Below, piece by piece: positions 46,953 through 55,692 of a DNA stretch of 64,000 bases (positions are counted from its first letter, which is position 1; the number at the start of each line of letters is the position of its first letter). The DNA comes from Pigmentiphaga litoralis (GTDB lineage: Bacteria; Pseudomonadota; Gammaproteobacteria; Burkholderiales; Burkholderiaceae_B), in the NCBI RefSeq assembly GCF_013408655.1, contig NZ_JACCBP010000001.1:2852001-2916000 (forward strand). Reading direction: 5' to 3'. Made by a program: the position numbers and the translations under genes. Under the pieces are notes generated by a model. It was not told where the DNA came from. It made no database searches and was given only the letters and a program-made list of their open reading frames with translations.

Positions 46953-48359
46953 TCAGAAAGGCAGCACAGCATCGGGGGCCACACGCAGCAGCTGCGAGCG
47001 GAAGTCAGCCTGGATGCGCGCCATGGCGGCGTCATCGTCGGCTTCGAAGCGGATCACCACCACAGGCGTGGTGTTCGAAGGACGGGCCAACGCAAAGCCG
47101 TCCTTGTATTCCACTCGTACGCCGTCGATCGTGATGACTTCACGCGCACCGGCAAACTTGCCTTGCTCGTTCAGACGCTTCACCACATTGAACTGCTCGC
47201 CTTCGGCCGTTTCCAGCTTGAGTTCAGGCGTCGACGTGGCGCAAGGCAAGGCCTCGAGCACGGCCGATGCGTTGGCGCTCTTCGACACGATCTCGAGCAG
47301 ACGCGCGCCCGTATACAGGCCGTCGTCAAAACCGAACCAACGTTCCTTGAAGAAGATGTGGCCGCTCATCTCGCCTGCCAGCGGTGCACCGGTTTCCTTC
47401 AGCTTGGCCTTGACCAGCGAATGGCCCGTCTTCCACATCAGCGGCTTGCCGCCCGCGGCGCGAACTTCTTCGGCCACATACCGGCTGCACTTCACGTCGT
47501 AAATGATTTCAGCGCCAGGATTGCGCGACAGCACGTCACGTGCGTACAGAATCAGCTGACGATCCGGCCAGATGATCTCGCCGCCCTTGGTCACCACGCC
47601 CAGGCGGTCGCCGTCGCCGTCGAATGCCAGGCCCAGTTCGCAATCCGTTTCTTCCAGGCAGCGGATCAGGTCTTCCAGGTTGTGCGGGTCGGCCGGGTCT
47701 GGATGGTGGTTGGGGAAATTGCCATCCACATCGCAGAACAGCTCGGTCACTTCGCAACCCAGCGCACGGAACAGACGCACCGCGGCCGGACCAGCCACGC
47801 CATTGCCGCAATCCACGGCAATCTTCATGGGGCGCGCCAGCTTCACGTCGCTGACGATGCGTTCCAGATATTCAGGCACCACGTCCACTTCGGTACGCGT
47901 GCCGCGGGCATGCGTCGTCTGCGGGGTGTTTTCCAGCATGTGCGTACGCAAGCCAGTGATGGCGTCGCCATACAGCGTCACGCCAGCCATCATCATCTTG
48001 AAGCCGTTGTACTCAGGCGGATTGTGGCTGCCGGTAATGGCCACGCCCGTACCCGTCTGCGTCGTGTTCGCGGCAAAGTACACCAGCGGCGTCGGCACCA
48101 TGCCCACGTCGATCACGTCGACGCCACCGGCCAGCAGGCCTTCCTGCAGCGCGTCCGACAGATCAGGACCGCTCAGGCGACCGTCACGGCCGACCACGAC
48201 AGCCTTTACGCCGGCTTCGTGCGCGGCATTGGCCAGCGACGCGCCCAGGCGCCGTGCAAATTCAGGACTCAGGGGTGACGGAACAACCCCGCGGATGTCA
48301 TAGGCCTTGAACGCCGAAGCGGCAATATCGATGGTTCCATCAGCAGCGTTAGCCCCCAC
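46953..48359 (-). CDS. Phosphomannomutase/phosphoglucomutase
   Basis: Converts hexose-6-phosphates to hexose-1-phosphates, feeding UDP-glucose, dTDP-rhamnose and CDP-sugar synthesis. 468 residues. Family start SAFKAYDIRGVVP, the phosphoserine loop GVAITGSHNPPEYNGFKMM, metal loop LAFDGDGDRLGVV and GEMSGHIFFKERW are all present. GTG at 48359 is chosen because AGGGGA lies five bases upstream and family homology starts soon after; ATG 48425 is the longer alternative. AlgC-type dual specificity is likely. Confidence 0.93.
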   Translation of the reverse strand: MGANAADGTIDIAASAFKAYDIRGVVPSPLSPEFARRLGASLANAAHEAGVKAVVVGRDGRLSGPDLSDALQEGLLAGGVDVIDVGMVPTPLVYFAANTTQTGTGVAITGSHNPPEYNGFKMMMAGVTLYGDAITGLRTHMLENTPQTTHARGTRTEVDVVPEYLERIVSDVKLARPMKIAVDCGNGVAGPAAVRLFRALGCEVTELFCDVDGNFPNHHPDPADPHNLEDLIRCLEETDCELGLAFDGDGDRLGVVTKGGEIIWPDRQLILYARDVLSRNPGAEIIYDVKCSRYVAEEVRAAGGKPLMWKTGHSLVKAKLKETGAPLAGEMSGHIFFKERWFGFDDGLYTGARLLEIVSKSANASAVLEALPCATSTPELKLETAEGEQFNVVKRLNEQGKFAGAREVITIDGVRVEYKDGFALARPSNTTPVVVIRFEADDDAAMARIQADFRSQLLRVAPDAVLPF

Positions 48360-48545
48360 AAAATTCCCCTGAGTATGTTGTATGTAAAGACGGCGATTAT
48401 CCACGATAGGCGCGGCAATCGGCACGCATGGAGTAACGCCCGGTTACTTGGAACTCAGGGTTACTCCGTAAAGTCCCATACTAAGCGGAAGAGCAGTTGA
48501 TGCGCCTCGTCCAGATGCCCGACTGGGTTGACCGAGGCTCTACGG

Positions 48546-48932
48546 ATGGGCAATAAAGGAGGCATGAAGCATTTGCGAAAAATCTATTTTCTGGCCGCGT
48601 TCGCGTTCTTCGCGTTGATGATCGGCATCGGTTCGATTCCCAACCAGGCGAACGAACTGTCCTCGATCATCCCGGACAAAGTGCTGCACATGGTGGCCTA
48701 CGGCATCCTGGCCGGGCTGCTGTACCTGGGCCAGTCCCCCAGCAATCGATTTCGCGGCCGGATCGCCGTTGCGGCGATCGGCCTTATGGGCGCCCTCGAC
48801 GAAGGCGTTCAGTCCATGTTCACGTACCGCACCCCCAGCTGGTCGGACTGGTTCTGCGACATCGCCGCGGCCCTGATCGCCGTCGGCCTGCTGCGGCTGA
48901 TGGAATCGCGGCGGTCGTACCAGCCGGGATAA
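48546..48932 (+). CDS. VanZ-like membrane protein
   Basis: A 128-residue protein with about four hydrophobic segments and the VanZ-like layout: SIPNQANELSSIIPDKVLHMVAYGILA after helix 1, and LDEGVQSMFTYRTPSWSDWFCDIAAALI near the end. Conserved His in DKVLHMVAY and the Asp/Glu residues are as in the family. The start is uncertain: ATG 48546 has GAGG upstream; ATG 48564 sits only one base after AAAGGAGG. Function of VanZ-like proteins is poorly known; they often occur in envelope gene clusters. Confidence 0.85.
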   Translation: MGNKGGMKHLRKIYFLAAFAFFALMIGIGSIPNQANELSSIIPDKVLHMVAYGILAGLLYLGQSPSNRFRGRIAVAAIGLMGALDEGVQSMFTYRTPSWSDWFCDIAAALIAVGLLRLMESRRSYQPG

Positions 48933-48991
48933 TCGGTCCGCCAGGATGACCCGTCATCCGCCGAGATGTATGTACCGCCAAGACATAAAAC

Positions 48992-49021
48992 AACAGGCCT
49001 GTCAGTGATGACAGGCCTGTT
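48992..49021. terminator. Strong hairpin between convergent genes
   Basis: AACAGGCCTGTCA (48992-49004) pairs perfectly with TGACAGGCCTGTT (49009-49021) around a GTGA loop. The T-tract is weak (AGTTTC), so termination efficiency is uncertain, but the position between convergent genes fits a shared terminator. Confidence 0.7.
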
Positions 49022-49095
49022 AGTTTCAGCAGTATGACGATGTGCGCCAACAACGCTGGCGACTCGTCGAAGGCCTGAGCGGGGCTATCTGCCCC

Positions 49096-49899
49096 TCATT
49101 TGCAAGGCATCCATTCCGTGATGTTGTCCCATCGCGGATTCATCTTGGACACGCTCACCCGCAGGGTTTCAGGTGTCGTAATGTTCACCTGCAGCCGGTC
49201 TTCCAGCACATTGGTCACCACGCCCCGAGCAATCCGTGTCGATGTTGAGCCCTGCGTGGTAATCGAGCACACCTGCGTGCCCGGCACGCCAATTACCGGC
49301 AACAACACCTTCATCGCCCGCTGACGTTGCACCATGGCGGGTGGCGCCGGGTCGATCGGCACACCGCCAAAGAAATTGGTTTCCATGCGGATGTTGTCCG
49401 GCGCAAAGATATATACGCCCTTGCCATGCCGCCTGTCTGCCACCCACAGGCCTTCGGAGCGGTCGCCACGCCACGAGGACGCTTCACCAAAGATGTAGGT
49501 GCCCGGGCCCTCGCGGGCATCGAATACCCAGCTACCGTTGTATTCGTCACCATTGGCGTAGACCTTGCGGCCGAGCCCTTCCTTGCTGCCACCCTTGAAG
49601 GTGCCGTTGTAATAGGCGCCGGAAACGCCACGCGCCACGCCGTGGCCTTCGGCATAGCCGTCCTTGCAGCCGCCTTGGTAGGAAACTTGCAATTCGGCGT
49701 CCCACACCTTGCAGGTGGGTGCGGGAGGCGGCGGGGGTGAGGGGGGGGCAATCGGCGCCTGCTGTAGTGCCGGCGCAGTACCCGGTGCAGGCGGTGCCGC
49801 GTCGGGCAACGGAATTACCTGCGCCGTCGCCAACGACCCCGTCAACAAAATAGCCGCAGCCACGCCAGTGACCCGCGTTGCGAAAAGAACGACCTTCAT
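49096..49899 (-). CDS. Exported MORN-repeat protein
   Basis: A 267-residue protein with signal peptide to about residue 26 (LATAQ), then a Pro/Ala-rich linker (30-62). Three MORN-type repeats follow at roughly 96-165 (YYNGTFKGGSKEGLGRKVY, YNGSWVFDAREGPGTYIF, WRGDRSEGLWVADRRHGKGV). The C-terminal 90 residues form another domain with two cysteines. It starts inside the YjbH stop (ATGA), so it is coupled to the YjbH gene. MORN repeats often bind lipid or proteins; here an envelope accessory of polysaccharide export is a reasonable guess. Confidence 0.82.
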   Translation of the reverse strand: MKVVLFATRVTGVAAAILLTGSLATAQVIPLPDAAPPAPGTAPALQQAPIAPPSPPPPPAPTCKVWDAELQVSYQGGCKDGYAEGHGVARGVSGAYYNGTFKGGSKEGLGRKVYANGDEYNGSWVFDAREGPGTYIFGEASSWRGDRSEGLWVADRRHGKGVYIFAPDNIRMETNFFGGVPIDPAPPAMVQRQRAMKVLLPVIGVPGTQVCSITTQGSTSTRIARGVVTNVLEDRLQVNITTPETLRVSVSKMNPRWDNITEWMPCK

Positions 49900-52055
49900 G
49901 GCGCGTCCTCCCCGATCAGATCGCTGAAGCTGCGCAGGCCATCGCCTTCCGTCGCGTTCTGCAGCATGCCGCGTTCGAACTGGTCATACAGATCGCCTGG
50001 CGACCGAACCATCGCGCCCACGTCACGCGTCCAGGGCTGCAGGCTGAAGTTCGCCGCCGCACCCGTGTCCGTTGCCAGCATCGTTGCCAACGGAATGCGC
50101 ATGAACACACCCTTGTCGCGGTAAGGCGACTCGGGCGACCCCGGGCTTTGAATGTCATGCCCGTTCGTCACGGTGTACCAGACACCCACTTCCATGCCGG
50201 ACTTGAACGTGCGCTTGATCTCGCCGCGCACGCCTTCGTCCCCAGCCAGGAAACGACCGCCCCGGGCAGTCACCGTCACACCATCCAGCCACGGCACCCG
50301 ATGGTGCACCGACATCAGATAGGTGTTAGTCCGGTAATCCAGAAAGCCCGTGCCCTTGTAGTCACGCTGCTTGAGCATGTCGAACGACCCGTCCACCGCC
50401 CAGCGCGAACCCGGCGCAACCCACAAGGCCTGCACACCTGCGCCACCAAACATTTCTTCGTAGATACCGGCAGACGCGCGCGTGTAGATACGCTCCGCAG
50501 GCTGCCAGTAGCGATGCAGCAGCGCCCGGTCCAGCTTAATCTTGGACGCGCGCTTGTACTTGGCGGCATCGCTACGTACATGGGGCAATTCGGAATTCGA
50601 TTCCTGCACCACGTCCGACACGTTTTCCGACAGCACGGTGCGAATAGTTCCGTCCGCCCACCATCCCTGCGCGATGCGCACACGTGCCGCGAAGTCCAGG
50701 CCAACGTCGTACTTGAACGCACCGCTGGGGTCGTTCAGGTAGGTCGAGAAGTACGGGCTGATCTGGAATCGGCTCTGGTCATACGATTCGCGGCGGAAGT
50801 TGAACAGGTTGCCATCGCGGTTGAACGCAAAATTGGCCTTGGGCCGCTCGTATGCCACGGCATCCAGCACTTCGTCGATGTCCGACGCCTGGGCAGCGGT
50901 TTTCGGCGGAGCCGCATAGCGGATGTCGACGTGGGCAGCCAATGCTTCACGTGTCGTCAGGCCTGCAAAATAGCGCTGAAGTACTTCAGCGTTGCTGAAC
51001 CGATAAGTGACACCGGCCAGGTCCTGATTCTCCCAGGTGATCTCCATCGCCTTTGTCTCAAGCGGTGCATAGGCCAGCGCAATACGCGCCGCGCGGCCGA
51101 TACCGCGAGACTGATAGCGGAACCGCTCGCTGGTCAATGACAGCACCATCGTGCCATTGCGATACGCCAGCTTTACGTTGCGAAAGCCTTCGTCATGGAG
51201 GGTCGCCAGCATGCCTTGGCGGTAACCGCGATCCTGGTCCCACTGGGCCGCTGTGGGCCGTGGAGAGTCGCTGTACCAGGCGCCCTTCGCCAAGGGGCCC
51301 ACTTCGTTGATCTTCGGGATGAATTCTCGGGCCTGGAACGGAATCGAAAAGTAGGCAGCGACCGAGGGCTTGCCGTACTGCGAGCCCAACTGAAGGGTAA
51401 AGGGCCCCTTCGTATACTCCACCGCGGCATTCCATTTGCCCACCGGCCGAGTATTGACCCCTGACTCAGCCGAGGCAAAGTCGCGCGCAAAATTGGTGGC
51501 GTCCCGCTCAACGACCAGACGCCAGTTGGGAAGGGCCTGGGGGGAAAATCGCACCCCTCCGAAAGCCCCATCCAGACGCTTGCGGCCATAGCCTGCGCTG
51601 ACGTCGAACACACCGACGCCATTGACGCCGAACTTCTTGTTCGCCACGACAAATTCGCTGGCAAAAATCCCTGTGCCCGTGCCCCGGTCATCCATCCCGA
51701 CGGCAAACTGCGGCAGCCAGCCGATGCCGAAGGCACCCTCTTCCAACAGGCGCACCTTGGCGCCTACCGACTTGTCTTTGAAGCTGCCGTAGTCAGGTCC
51801 CAGTCCGCCGTCGACGCCAGCGATCTGGGTGTATCTGGCCGTCGCTTCCAGCCAGGGCATCGCCTGCAAGCTGAAAAATCCGGCCGTATAAGGTGACGCA
51901 TGGGTAACGCCGATCCGGAACACGCCGTCGTCCTGCATGCGTGCAGAGGGCGTGTTGATAAGACCGGTAAGTCCGTTCTGAGCGGCTTGAGCCCATAGGG
52001 AGCACGGAACGAGCGCCAACAGGCACGCGAGGTATCCCGAGCGTCGTCTAGCCAA
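49896..52055 (-). CDS. YjbH-family outer membrane exopolysaccharide protein (second paralogue)
   Basis: A ~719-residue YjbH (DUF940) homologue. After the signal peptide (ACLLALVPCSLWAQA) comes QNGLTGLINTPSARMQDDGVFRIGVTHASPY, the family start, then barrel-like repeats and FRNVKLAYRNGTMVLSLTSE. It is only distantly similar to the paralogue at 34479. All possible starts are TTG: 52055 gives a standard signal peptide and is chosen; 52070 and 52097 are alternatives, the latter lying on the terminator T-run. It is followed by a coupled MORN gene and preceded by a YjbE-like gene. Confidence 0.88.
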   Translation of the reverse strand: MARRRSGYLACLLALVPCSLWAQAAQNGLTGLINTPSARMQDDGVFRIGVTHASPYTAGFFSLQAMPWLEATARYTQIAGVDGGLGPDYGSFKDKSVGAKVRLLEEGAFGIGWLPQFAVGMDDRGTGTGIFASEFVVANKKFGVNGVGVFDVSAGYGRKRLDGAFGGVRFSPQALPNWRLVVERDATNFARDFASAESGVNTRPVGKWNAAVEYTKGPFTLQLGSQYGKPSVAAYFSIPFQAREFIPKINEVGPLAKGAWYSDSPRPTAAQWDQDRGYRQGMLATLHDEGFRNVKLAYRNGTMVLSLTSERFRYQSRGIGRAARIALAYAPLETKAMEITWENQDLAGVTYRFSNAEVLQRYFAGLTTREALAAHVDIRYAAPPKTAAQASDIDEVLDAVAYERPKANFAFNRDGNLFNFRRESYDQSRFQISPYFSTYLNDPSGAFKYDVGLDFAARVRIAQGWWADGTIRTVLSENVSDVVQESNSELPHVRSDAAKYKRASKIKLDRALLHRYWQPAERIYTRASAGIYEEMFGGAGVQALWVAPGSRWAVDGSFDMLKQRDYKGTGFLDYRTNTYLMSVHHRVPWLDGVTVTARGGRFLAGDEGVRGEIKRTFKSGMEVGVWYTVTNGHDIQSPGSPESPYRDKGVFMRIPLATMLATDTGAAANFSLQPWTRDVGAMVRSPGDLYDQFERGMLQNATEGDGLRSFSDLIGEDAP

Positions 52056-52095
52056 AGTTAGATTGCCCAACCGAAACCACCAAAAGAAAACCGGC

Positions 52096-52120
52096 AAAGA
52101 AAAGGCGGCCGAAGCCGCCT
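52096..52120 (-). terminator. Hairpin-T terminator/attenuator between YjbE-like gene and yjbH
   Basis: Read on the minus strand, AGGCGGC-TTCG-GCCGCCT (52120-52103) is a perfect 7-bp stem with a stable UUCG-type loop, followed by TTTCTTT. It would stop much transcription after the small gene and let some continue into yjbH. Confidence 0.75.
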
Positions 52121-52163
52121 GTCGCGCAGAAGCAAGCTACCGCGCTATCCGCGTTGCCGCAGA

Positions 52164-52409
52164 TTAACGGCCAGCGTGGTGATGGCTGGTCGTCGTGTCG
52201 CTCGAACCCGAGGCAACAGCGGCGATGGCGATGCCAACAGCCAACACGCCACCAGCGATAGCAGCGCCGGACACGCCAGCAATGCCGCCGGTACCTACGC
52301 CACCAGCAGCGGAGCCGCTGTTAGCTGCAGGTGCAGCAGGTTGTTGAGCAACAGCAGCAACGCTGAACAGAGCAGCAGCCGCGAATGCAGCGATCTGGGT
52401 CAGTTTCAT
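52164..52409 (-). CDS. YjbE-like small exported Gly/Ala-rich protein
   Basis: An 81-residue protein with signal peptide (AAFAAAALFSVAAVAQ). The mature part is almost entirely Gly, Ala, Ser and Val (GGVGTGGIAGVSGAAIAGG), ending in DTTTSHHHAGR. It resembles the small YjbE/GfcA-type proteins that precede yjbF-H or gfcB-E in enterobacteria. Start ATG at 52409 has TAGGGGGA upstream. Followed by a terminator-like hairpin and then yjbH. The function of such small proteins is unknown. Confidence 0.72.
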   Translation of the reverse strand: MKLTQIAAFAAAALFSVAAVAQQPAAPAANSGSAAGGVGTGGIAGVSGAAIAGGVLAVGIAIAAVASGSSDTTTSHHHAGR

Positions 52410-52564
52410 GGGTAAATCCCCCTATTAGTTGAACAGCACCCCGCTGGACAGCGACGCGCATACACGGAAATCCGAGTGTTGATCATACCGGGGAACCCCT
52501 CAAGCGTAAACATGACGCGTAAGCCGGAAGGGCTAGACCATCAGATATTTTGTATCAGATACCG
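52410..52564 (-). promoter_or_regulatory. Promoter region of the YjbE-like gene with direct repeat
   Basis: The 155-nt gap contains ATCAGATA twice (52540-52547 and 52554-52561), 14 bp apart, in AT-rich DNA just after galE. These could be regulator half-sites; promoter boxes are not clear. Confidence 0.35.
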
Positions 52565-53614
52565 CTAAGCAACATCCCCACTGGCGCGGTAGCCATCGGG
52601 ATTCTGCCGCTGCCAGTTCCACCCGTCCCGGCACATGTCTTCCAGGGAACGCTCAGCCGTCCAGCCAAGCAACCGATGCGCTTCGGACGCATCCGCCCAG
52701 AACTGGGGCAGGTCGCCGGCACGGCGATCCATCATCGCCAGGGGGATCTCTTTGCCGGAGGCTTGTTCAAAGGCCTTGACCATCTGCAAGACGCTGGTGC
52801 CCTGCCCGGTACCCAGATTGACGGGAAGGAACCCTTTCTGCTCGGCCGCGACTTTCACGGCCTTGACATGACCCACCGCTAGATCCACCACGTGAAGATA
52901 ATCACGCACGCCCGTTCCGTCCACCGTGTCATAGTCATTTCCAAAAACTCGCAGGCGTTCGAGTTTTCCTACCGCGACCTGGGTCAGGAAAGGGAAGAGA
53001 TTATTGGGCAAGCCCTTGGGATCCTCACCCAACTGTCCGCTTGGATGCGCACCGATCGGATTGAAATACCTGAGCGTGACAGCCGAAAAGGAAGGATTGG
53101 ATGCGCAGACGTCGGACAACATCTGCTCAACCATAAACTTCGTCCAGCCGTATGGGTTGGTGGGCTTTTGCGGATGCTGTTCGGTATAGGGAAGAAATTG
53201 AGGATCGCCGTACACCGTTGCCGAGGAACTGAATATGATGGCGTTCACACCCGCGGCCAGCATGGCCGACAGCAACGTACGGGTACCGCCCACGTTATTG
53301 TCGTAATAACGCAAGGGATCTTCTACCGACTCGCCCACCGCCTTGAGCGCTGCAAAGTGAATCACCGCGGCAATGGCGTCGCCGTCCTGCGCGGCATCTT
53401 TGAATACCTTGTCGAGCGCCGCCTCATCACGAATGTCCGCTTTGACAAATGGCACCTCGACGCCTGTCAGCGATTTGACGCGCCTGAGCACTTCGATATC
53501 GCTGTTCGACAAATTGTCCAAGACAATCGGGGCATATCCCGCGGCAATTAATTCCACCAAGGTATGGCTGCCGATATAACCTGCGCCGCCCGTCACCAAC
53601 AACTTCTTCTGCAT
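52565..53614 (-). CDS. galE: UDP-glucose 4-epimerase
   Basis: Interconverts UDP-glucose and UDP-galactose (some forms also the N-acetyl sugars). 349 residues. NAD motif GGAGYIGSHT at residues 8-17, FSSSATVYG with the catalytic Ser, and the YxxxK pair in PYGWTKFMVEQ. ATG at 53614. It stands alone between the Yjb-type locus and the O-antigen-type locus and is divergent from the initiating transferase. Confidence 0.95.
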   Translation of the reverse strand: MQKKLLVTGGAGYIGSHTLVELIAAGYAPIVLDNLSNSDIEVLRRVKSLTGVEVPFVKADIRDEAALDKVFKDAAQDGDAIAAVIHFAALKAVGESVEDPLRYYDNNVGGTRTLLSAMLAAGVNAIIFSSSATVYGDPQFLPYTEQHPQKPTNPYGWTKFMVEQMLSDVCASNPSFSAVTLRYFNPIGAHPSGQLGEDPKGLPNNLFPFLTQVAVGKLERLRVFGNDYDTVDGTGVRDYLHVVDLAVGHVKAVKVAAEQKGFLPVNLGTGQGTSVLQMVKAFEQASGKEIPLAMMDRRAGDLPQFWADASEAHRLLGWTAERSLEDMCRDGWNWQRQNPDGYRASGDVA

Positions 53615-54107
53615 TTTTCATCCGTCCCGAATTAGGCTTGATGATATTCGATGGTTTGCAGCCTAAACACCACAGTCACTAAGACCTACATCCCCACACG
53701 TCCCTCGCATGCAGTCGCAATGACATGGACGGGGGCAACGACGTCCCGGTCTCTACAGCCAAGGGATGATGGTACTTTCCCGATGCCATTGCCTGGCCTG
53801 CCTGTCAACTCGATGGACCGAGCCGTTTCACTATGTTGCAATCACTGTCTCGGCCGTGGGAACCATACGAATTACGTTCTAGGCTAAAATCCGTTGTTGC
53901 AAAGAGGCGCTCCTTGGGTGAGCGCTTTTATTGCTTATGGGTCACTACGAGAGCGCCTGACACGTTCTCAGCGACTGGCAGCAGTGGTGTTGTACCTGAA
54001 CTGCCGCGGCCCGCGACACATTGCTGCTCCGACTACCGGCGATTCGCGGATGAGATCGTTGTGAAATTACTAGGCGTCAGCGTGCGTCGATGGTTTGAGA
54101 CCTCACT
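53615..54107. promoter_or_regulatory. Divergent region before the second polysaccharide locus
   Basis: 493 nt without a convincing gene. A short open frame at 53651-53887 lacks any protein-like features. It contains a terminator-like hairpin at 53907-53929 and must hold promoters for galE (leftward) and the rightward rfb-type operon. No JUMPstart element is seen. Confidence 0.5.
53907..53929 (+). terminator. Terminator-like hairpin in the leader of the rfb-type operon
   Basis: GCGCTC (53907-53912) pairs with GAGCGC (53920-53925) around a 7-nt loop, followed by TTTT and then A-TTG. It lies about 180 nt before the initiating transferase gene, with no gene upstream on this strand. It could be a leader attenuator or the end of a small RNA. 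Confidence 0.55.
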
Positions 54108-55577
54108 ATGAAAGCAGAACTATTCAGTCCTTTACAAAGCGGCTCGCGGCTAAATGCGCGATGGATTAACAAGTACGCTTTGTGCCTGACCGACTTGGTG
54201 AGTTTCCTGACAGCTTTCGGCTTGGGTGCCCTTGCTCTCGCAACGGCAACGTCTGCTGGTTTTTCGTCCGGCTGGATCGGCATTAACAGCAGCAATATAT
54301 TTTCCCCCCTGGTTACGCATGCCGCATTTGTTTTCTCGGCCGTTCTCTGGTTCTGGGGAAGCGCCCGGCATTATGCGTACAGAAAACCCTTCTGGAGCGA
54401 GTTGCACGAGGTGCTGTCCACGCTTGTGCTGGTCGCTTTCCTCGAACTGGCATTCATTGCCCTGATCGGCTGGCAATTTTCTCGAATCTGGTGGTTCACG
54501 ACGTGGGCCACCGCGATGGTATGCGTGCCCTTGGGCCGCTGGGCGATCAAAACCATCCTCACCGGCGCGGGTTATTGGAAAAAACCGACGCTGATCGTAG
54601 GCACCGGGGAAAACGCCAAGGAAGCGTGCCTGGCGCTGCGCAGCCAGCCGCTGATGGGACTCGATGTCATCGCCTATGTGTCGCCGGCAGAATCGCTTGG
54701 TTCCCAGACACTCACCAGCGTCCCGATCCTGAACGGTTTCAACGCCAGCAGTTTCAACCTCCTGGCCGACGTCAAGGTTGTGATCGCGCTTGAACACCAC
54801 GAACACCATCTGCGCGACCGTTGGATCCGGGACCTGACCCGACACGGCATTCGGGATATCTCGGTGATCCCAGCCATGCGCGGCGTGCCGTTGTATGGCG
54901 CCGAAATGTCTCACTTCTTCAGCCACGAAGTGCTGATGCTTCGCCTGAACACCAATTTGAAGCGTACGGCGTCGCGGGTGATCAAGCGCTCGTTCGATAT
55001 TGTTTTCTCTTCCCTCCTGCTTCTGCTTCTTTCGCCCGTGCTGGCGTACTTTGCCTACAAGGTGCGTGAAGACGGCGGAAACGCCTTCTACGGCCACACT
55101 CGCATCGGCCAGAACGGCAAGAAATTCAGCTGCCTCAAGCTGCGATCGATGGTGCTGAATTCAGAAGAAGTCCTTCGGAATTTGCTCGCCAACGATCCGG
55201 CAGCACGCGAAGAATGGAATCTGGACTTCAAGCTTAAAAACGATCCGCGCATTACCAAGATCGGTGGTTTCCTCCGTCGAACCAGTCTTGACGAATTGCC
55301 CCAGCTCTGGAATGTGTTGAAGGGCGAGATGAGCCTGGTCGGACCGCGTCCGATCGTCGAGGCCGAACTGGCGCGGTATGCCGACGACGCCGACTACTAC
55401 ATGATGGTCAAGCCCGGCATGACCGGTCTCTGGCAGATCAGCGGACGCAACAATATCGACTATGCAACGCGCGTCTATCTGGATGCCTGGTACGTGAAGA
55501 ATTGGTCGCTCTTTTATGACGTCGCCATTCTTTTCAAGACCGCTGGCGTCGTGCTGCAGCGGGACGGAGCCTACTGA
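54108..55577 (+). CDS. Undecaprenyl-phosphate glucose/galactose phosphotransferase (WcaJ/WbaP type)
   Basis: A 489-residue initiating phosphoglycosyl transferase. Four to five N-terminal hydrophobic segments (to about residue 145) are followed by a Rossmann-like middle domain (PTLIVGTGENAKEACLAL) and the C-terminal catalytic domain: FYGHTRIGQNGKKFSCLKLR, TSLDELPQLWNVLKGEMSLV, GPRPIV and PGMTGLWQISGRNN. It loads hexose-1-phosphate on undecaprenyl phosphate. It is a different size class from the PglC-like enzyme at 31123, so it should start a separate glycan. First gene of the second locus. Confidence 0.93.
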   Translation: MKAELFSPLQSGSRLNARWINKYALCLTDLVSFLTAFGLGALALATATSAGFSSGWIGINSSNIFSPLVTHAAFVFSAVLWFWGSARHYAYRKPFWSELHEVLSTLVLVAFLELAFIALIGWQFSRIWWFTTWATAMVCVPLGRWAIKTILTGAGYWKKPTLIVGTGENAKEACLALRSQPLMGLDVIAYVSPAESLGSQTLTSVPILNGFNASSFNLLADVKVVIALEHHEHHLRDRWIRDLTRHGIRDISVIPAMRGVPLYGAEMSHFFSHEVLMLRLNTNLKRTASRVIKRSFDIVFSSLLLLLLSPVLAYFAYKVREDGGNAFYGHTRIGQNGKKFSCLKLRSMVLNSEEVLRNLLANDPAAREEWNLDFKLKNDPRITKIGGFLRRTSLDELPQLWNVLKGEMSLVGPRPIVEAELARYADDADYYMMVKPGMTGLWQISGRNNIDYATRVYLDAWYVKNWSLFYDVAILFKTAGVVLQRDGAY

Positions 55578-55692
55578 GGCTTGCCTCGATCGCCGGCGGA
55601 TTCCCGACGGATCCGTCAAATTTTCAACAAACACATCGGCACGACTGCGCTGATGTGTCGCACAACCCGAACGGTCCATTCATATCCAAGCA

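Noticed and set aside
45298..47502. 734-residue plus-strand open frame over pgi and the phosphomannomutase
   Set aside because: Antisense shadow of two well-supported genes; composition is low-complexity Arg/Gln/His.
34479..52055. The two YjbH-family genes as a recent duplication
   Set aside because: Their proteins share only family-level similarity and differ in neighbours, so they are old paralogues or separate acquisitions.
53651..53887. 78-residue frame in the region before the second polysaccharide locus
   Set aside because: No signal sequence, no domain, no ribosome site; Thr/Pro/Arg composition is like random sequence.
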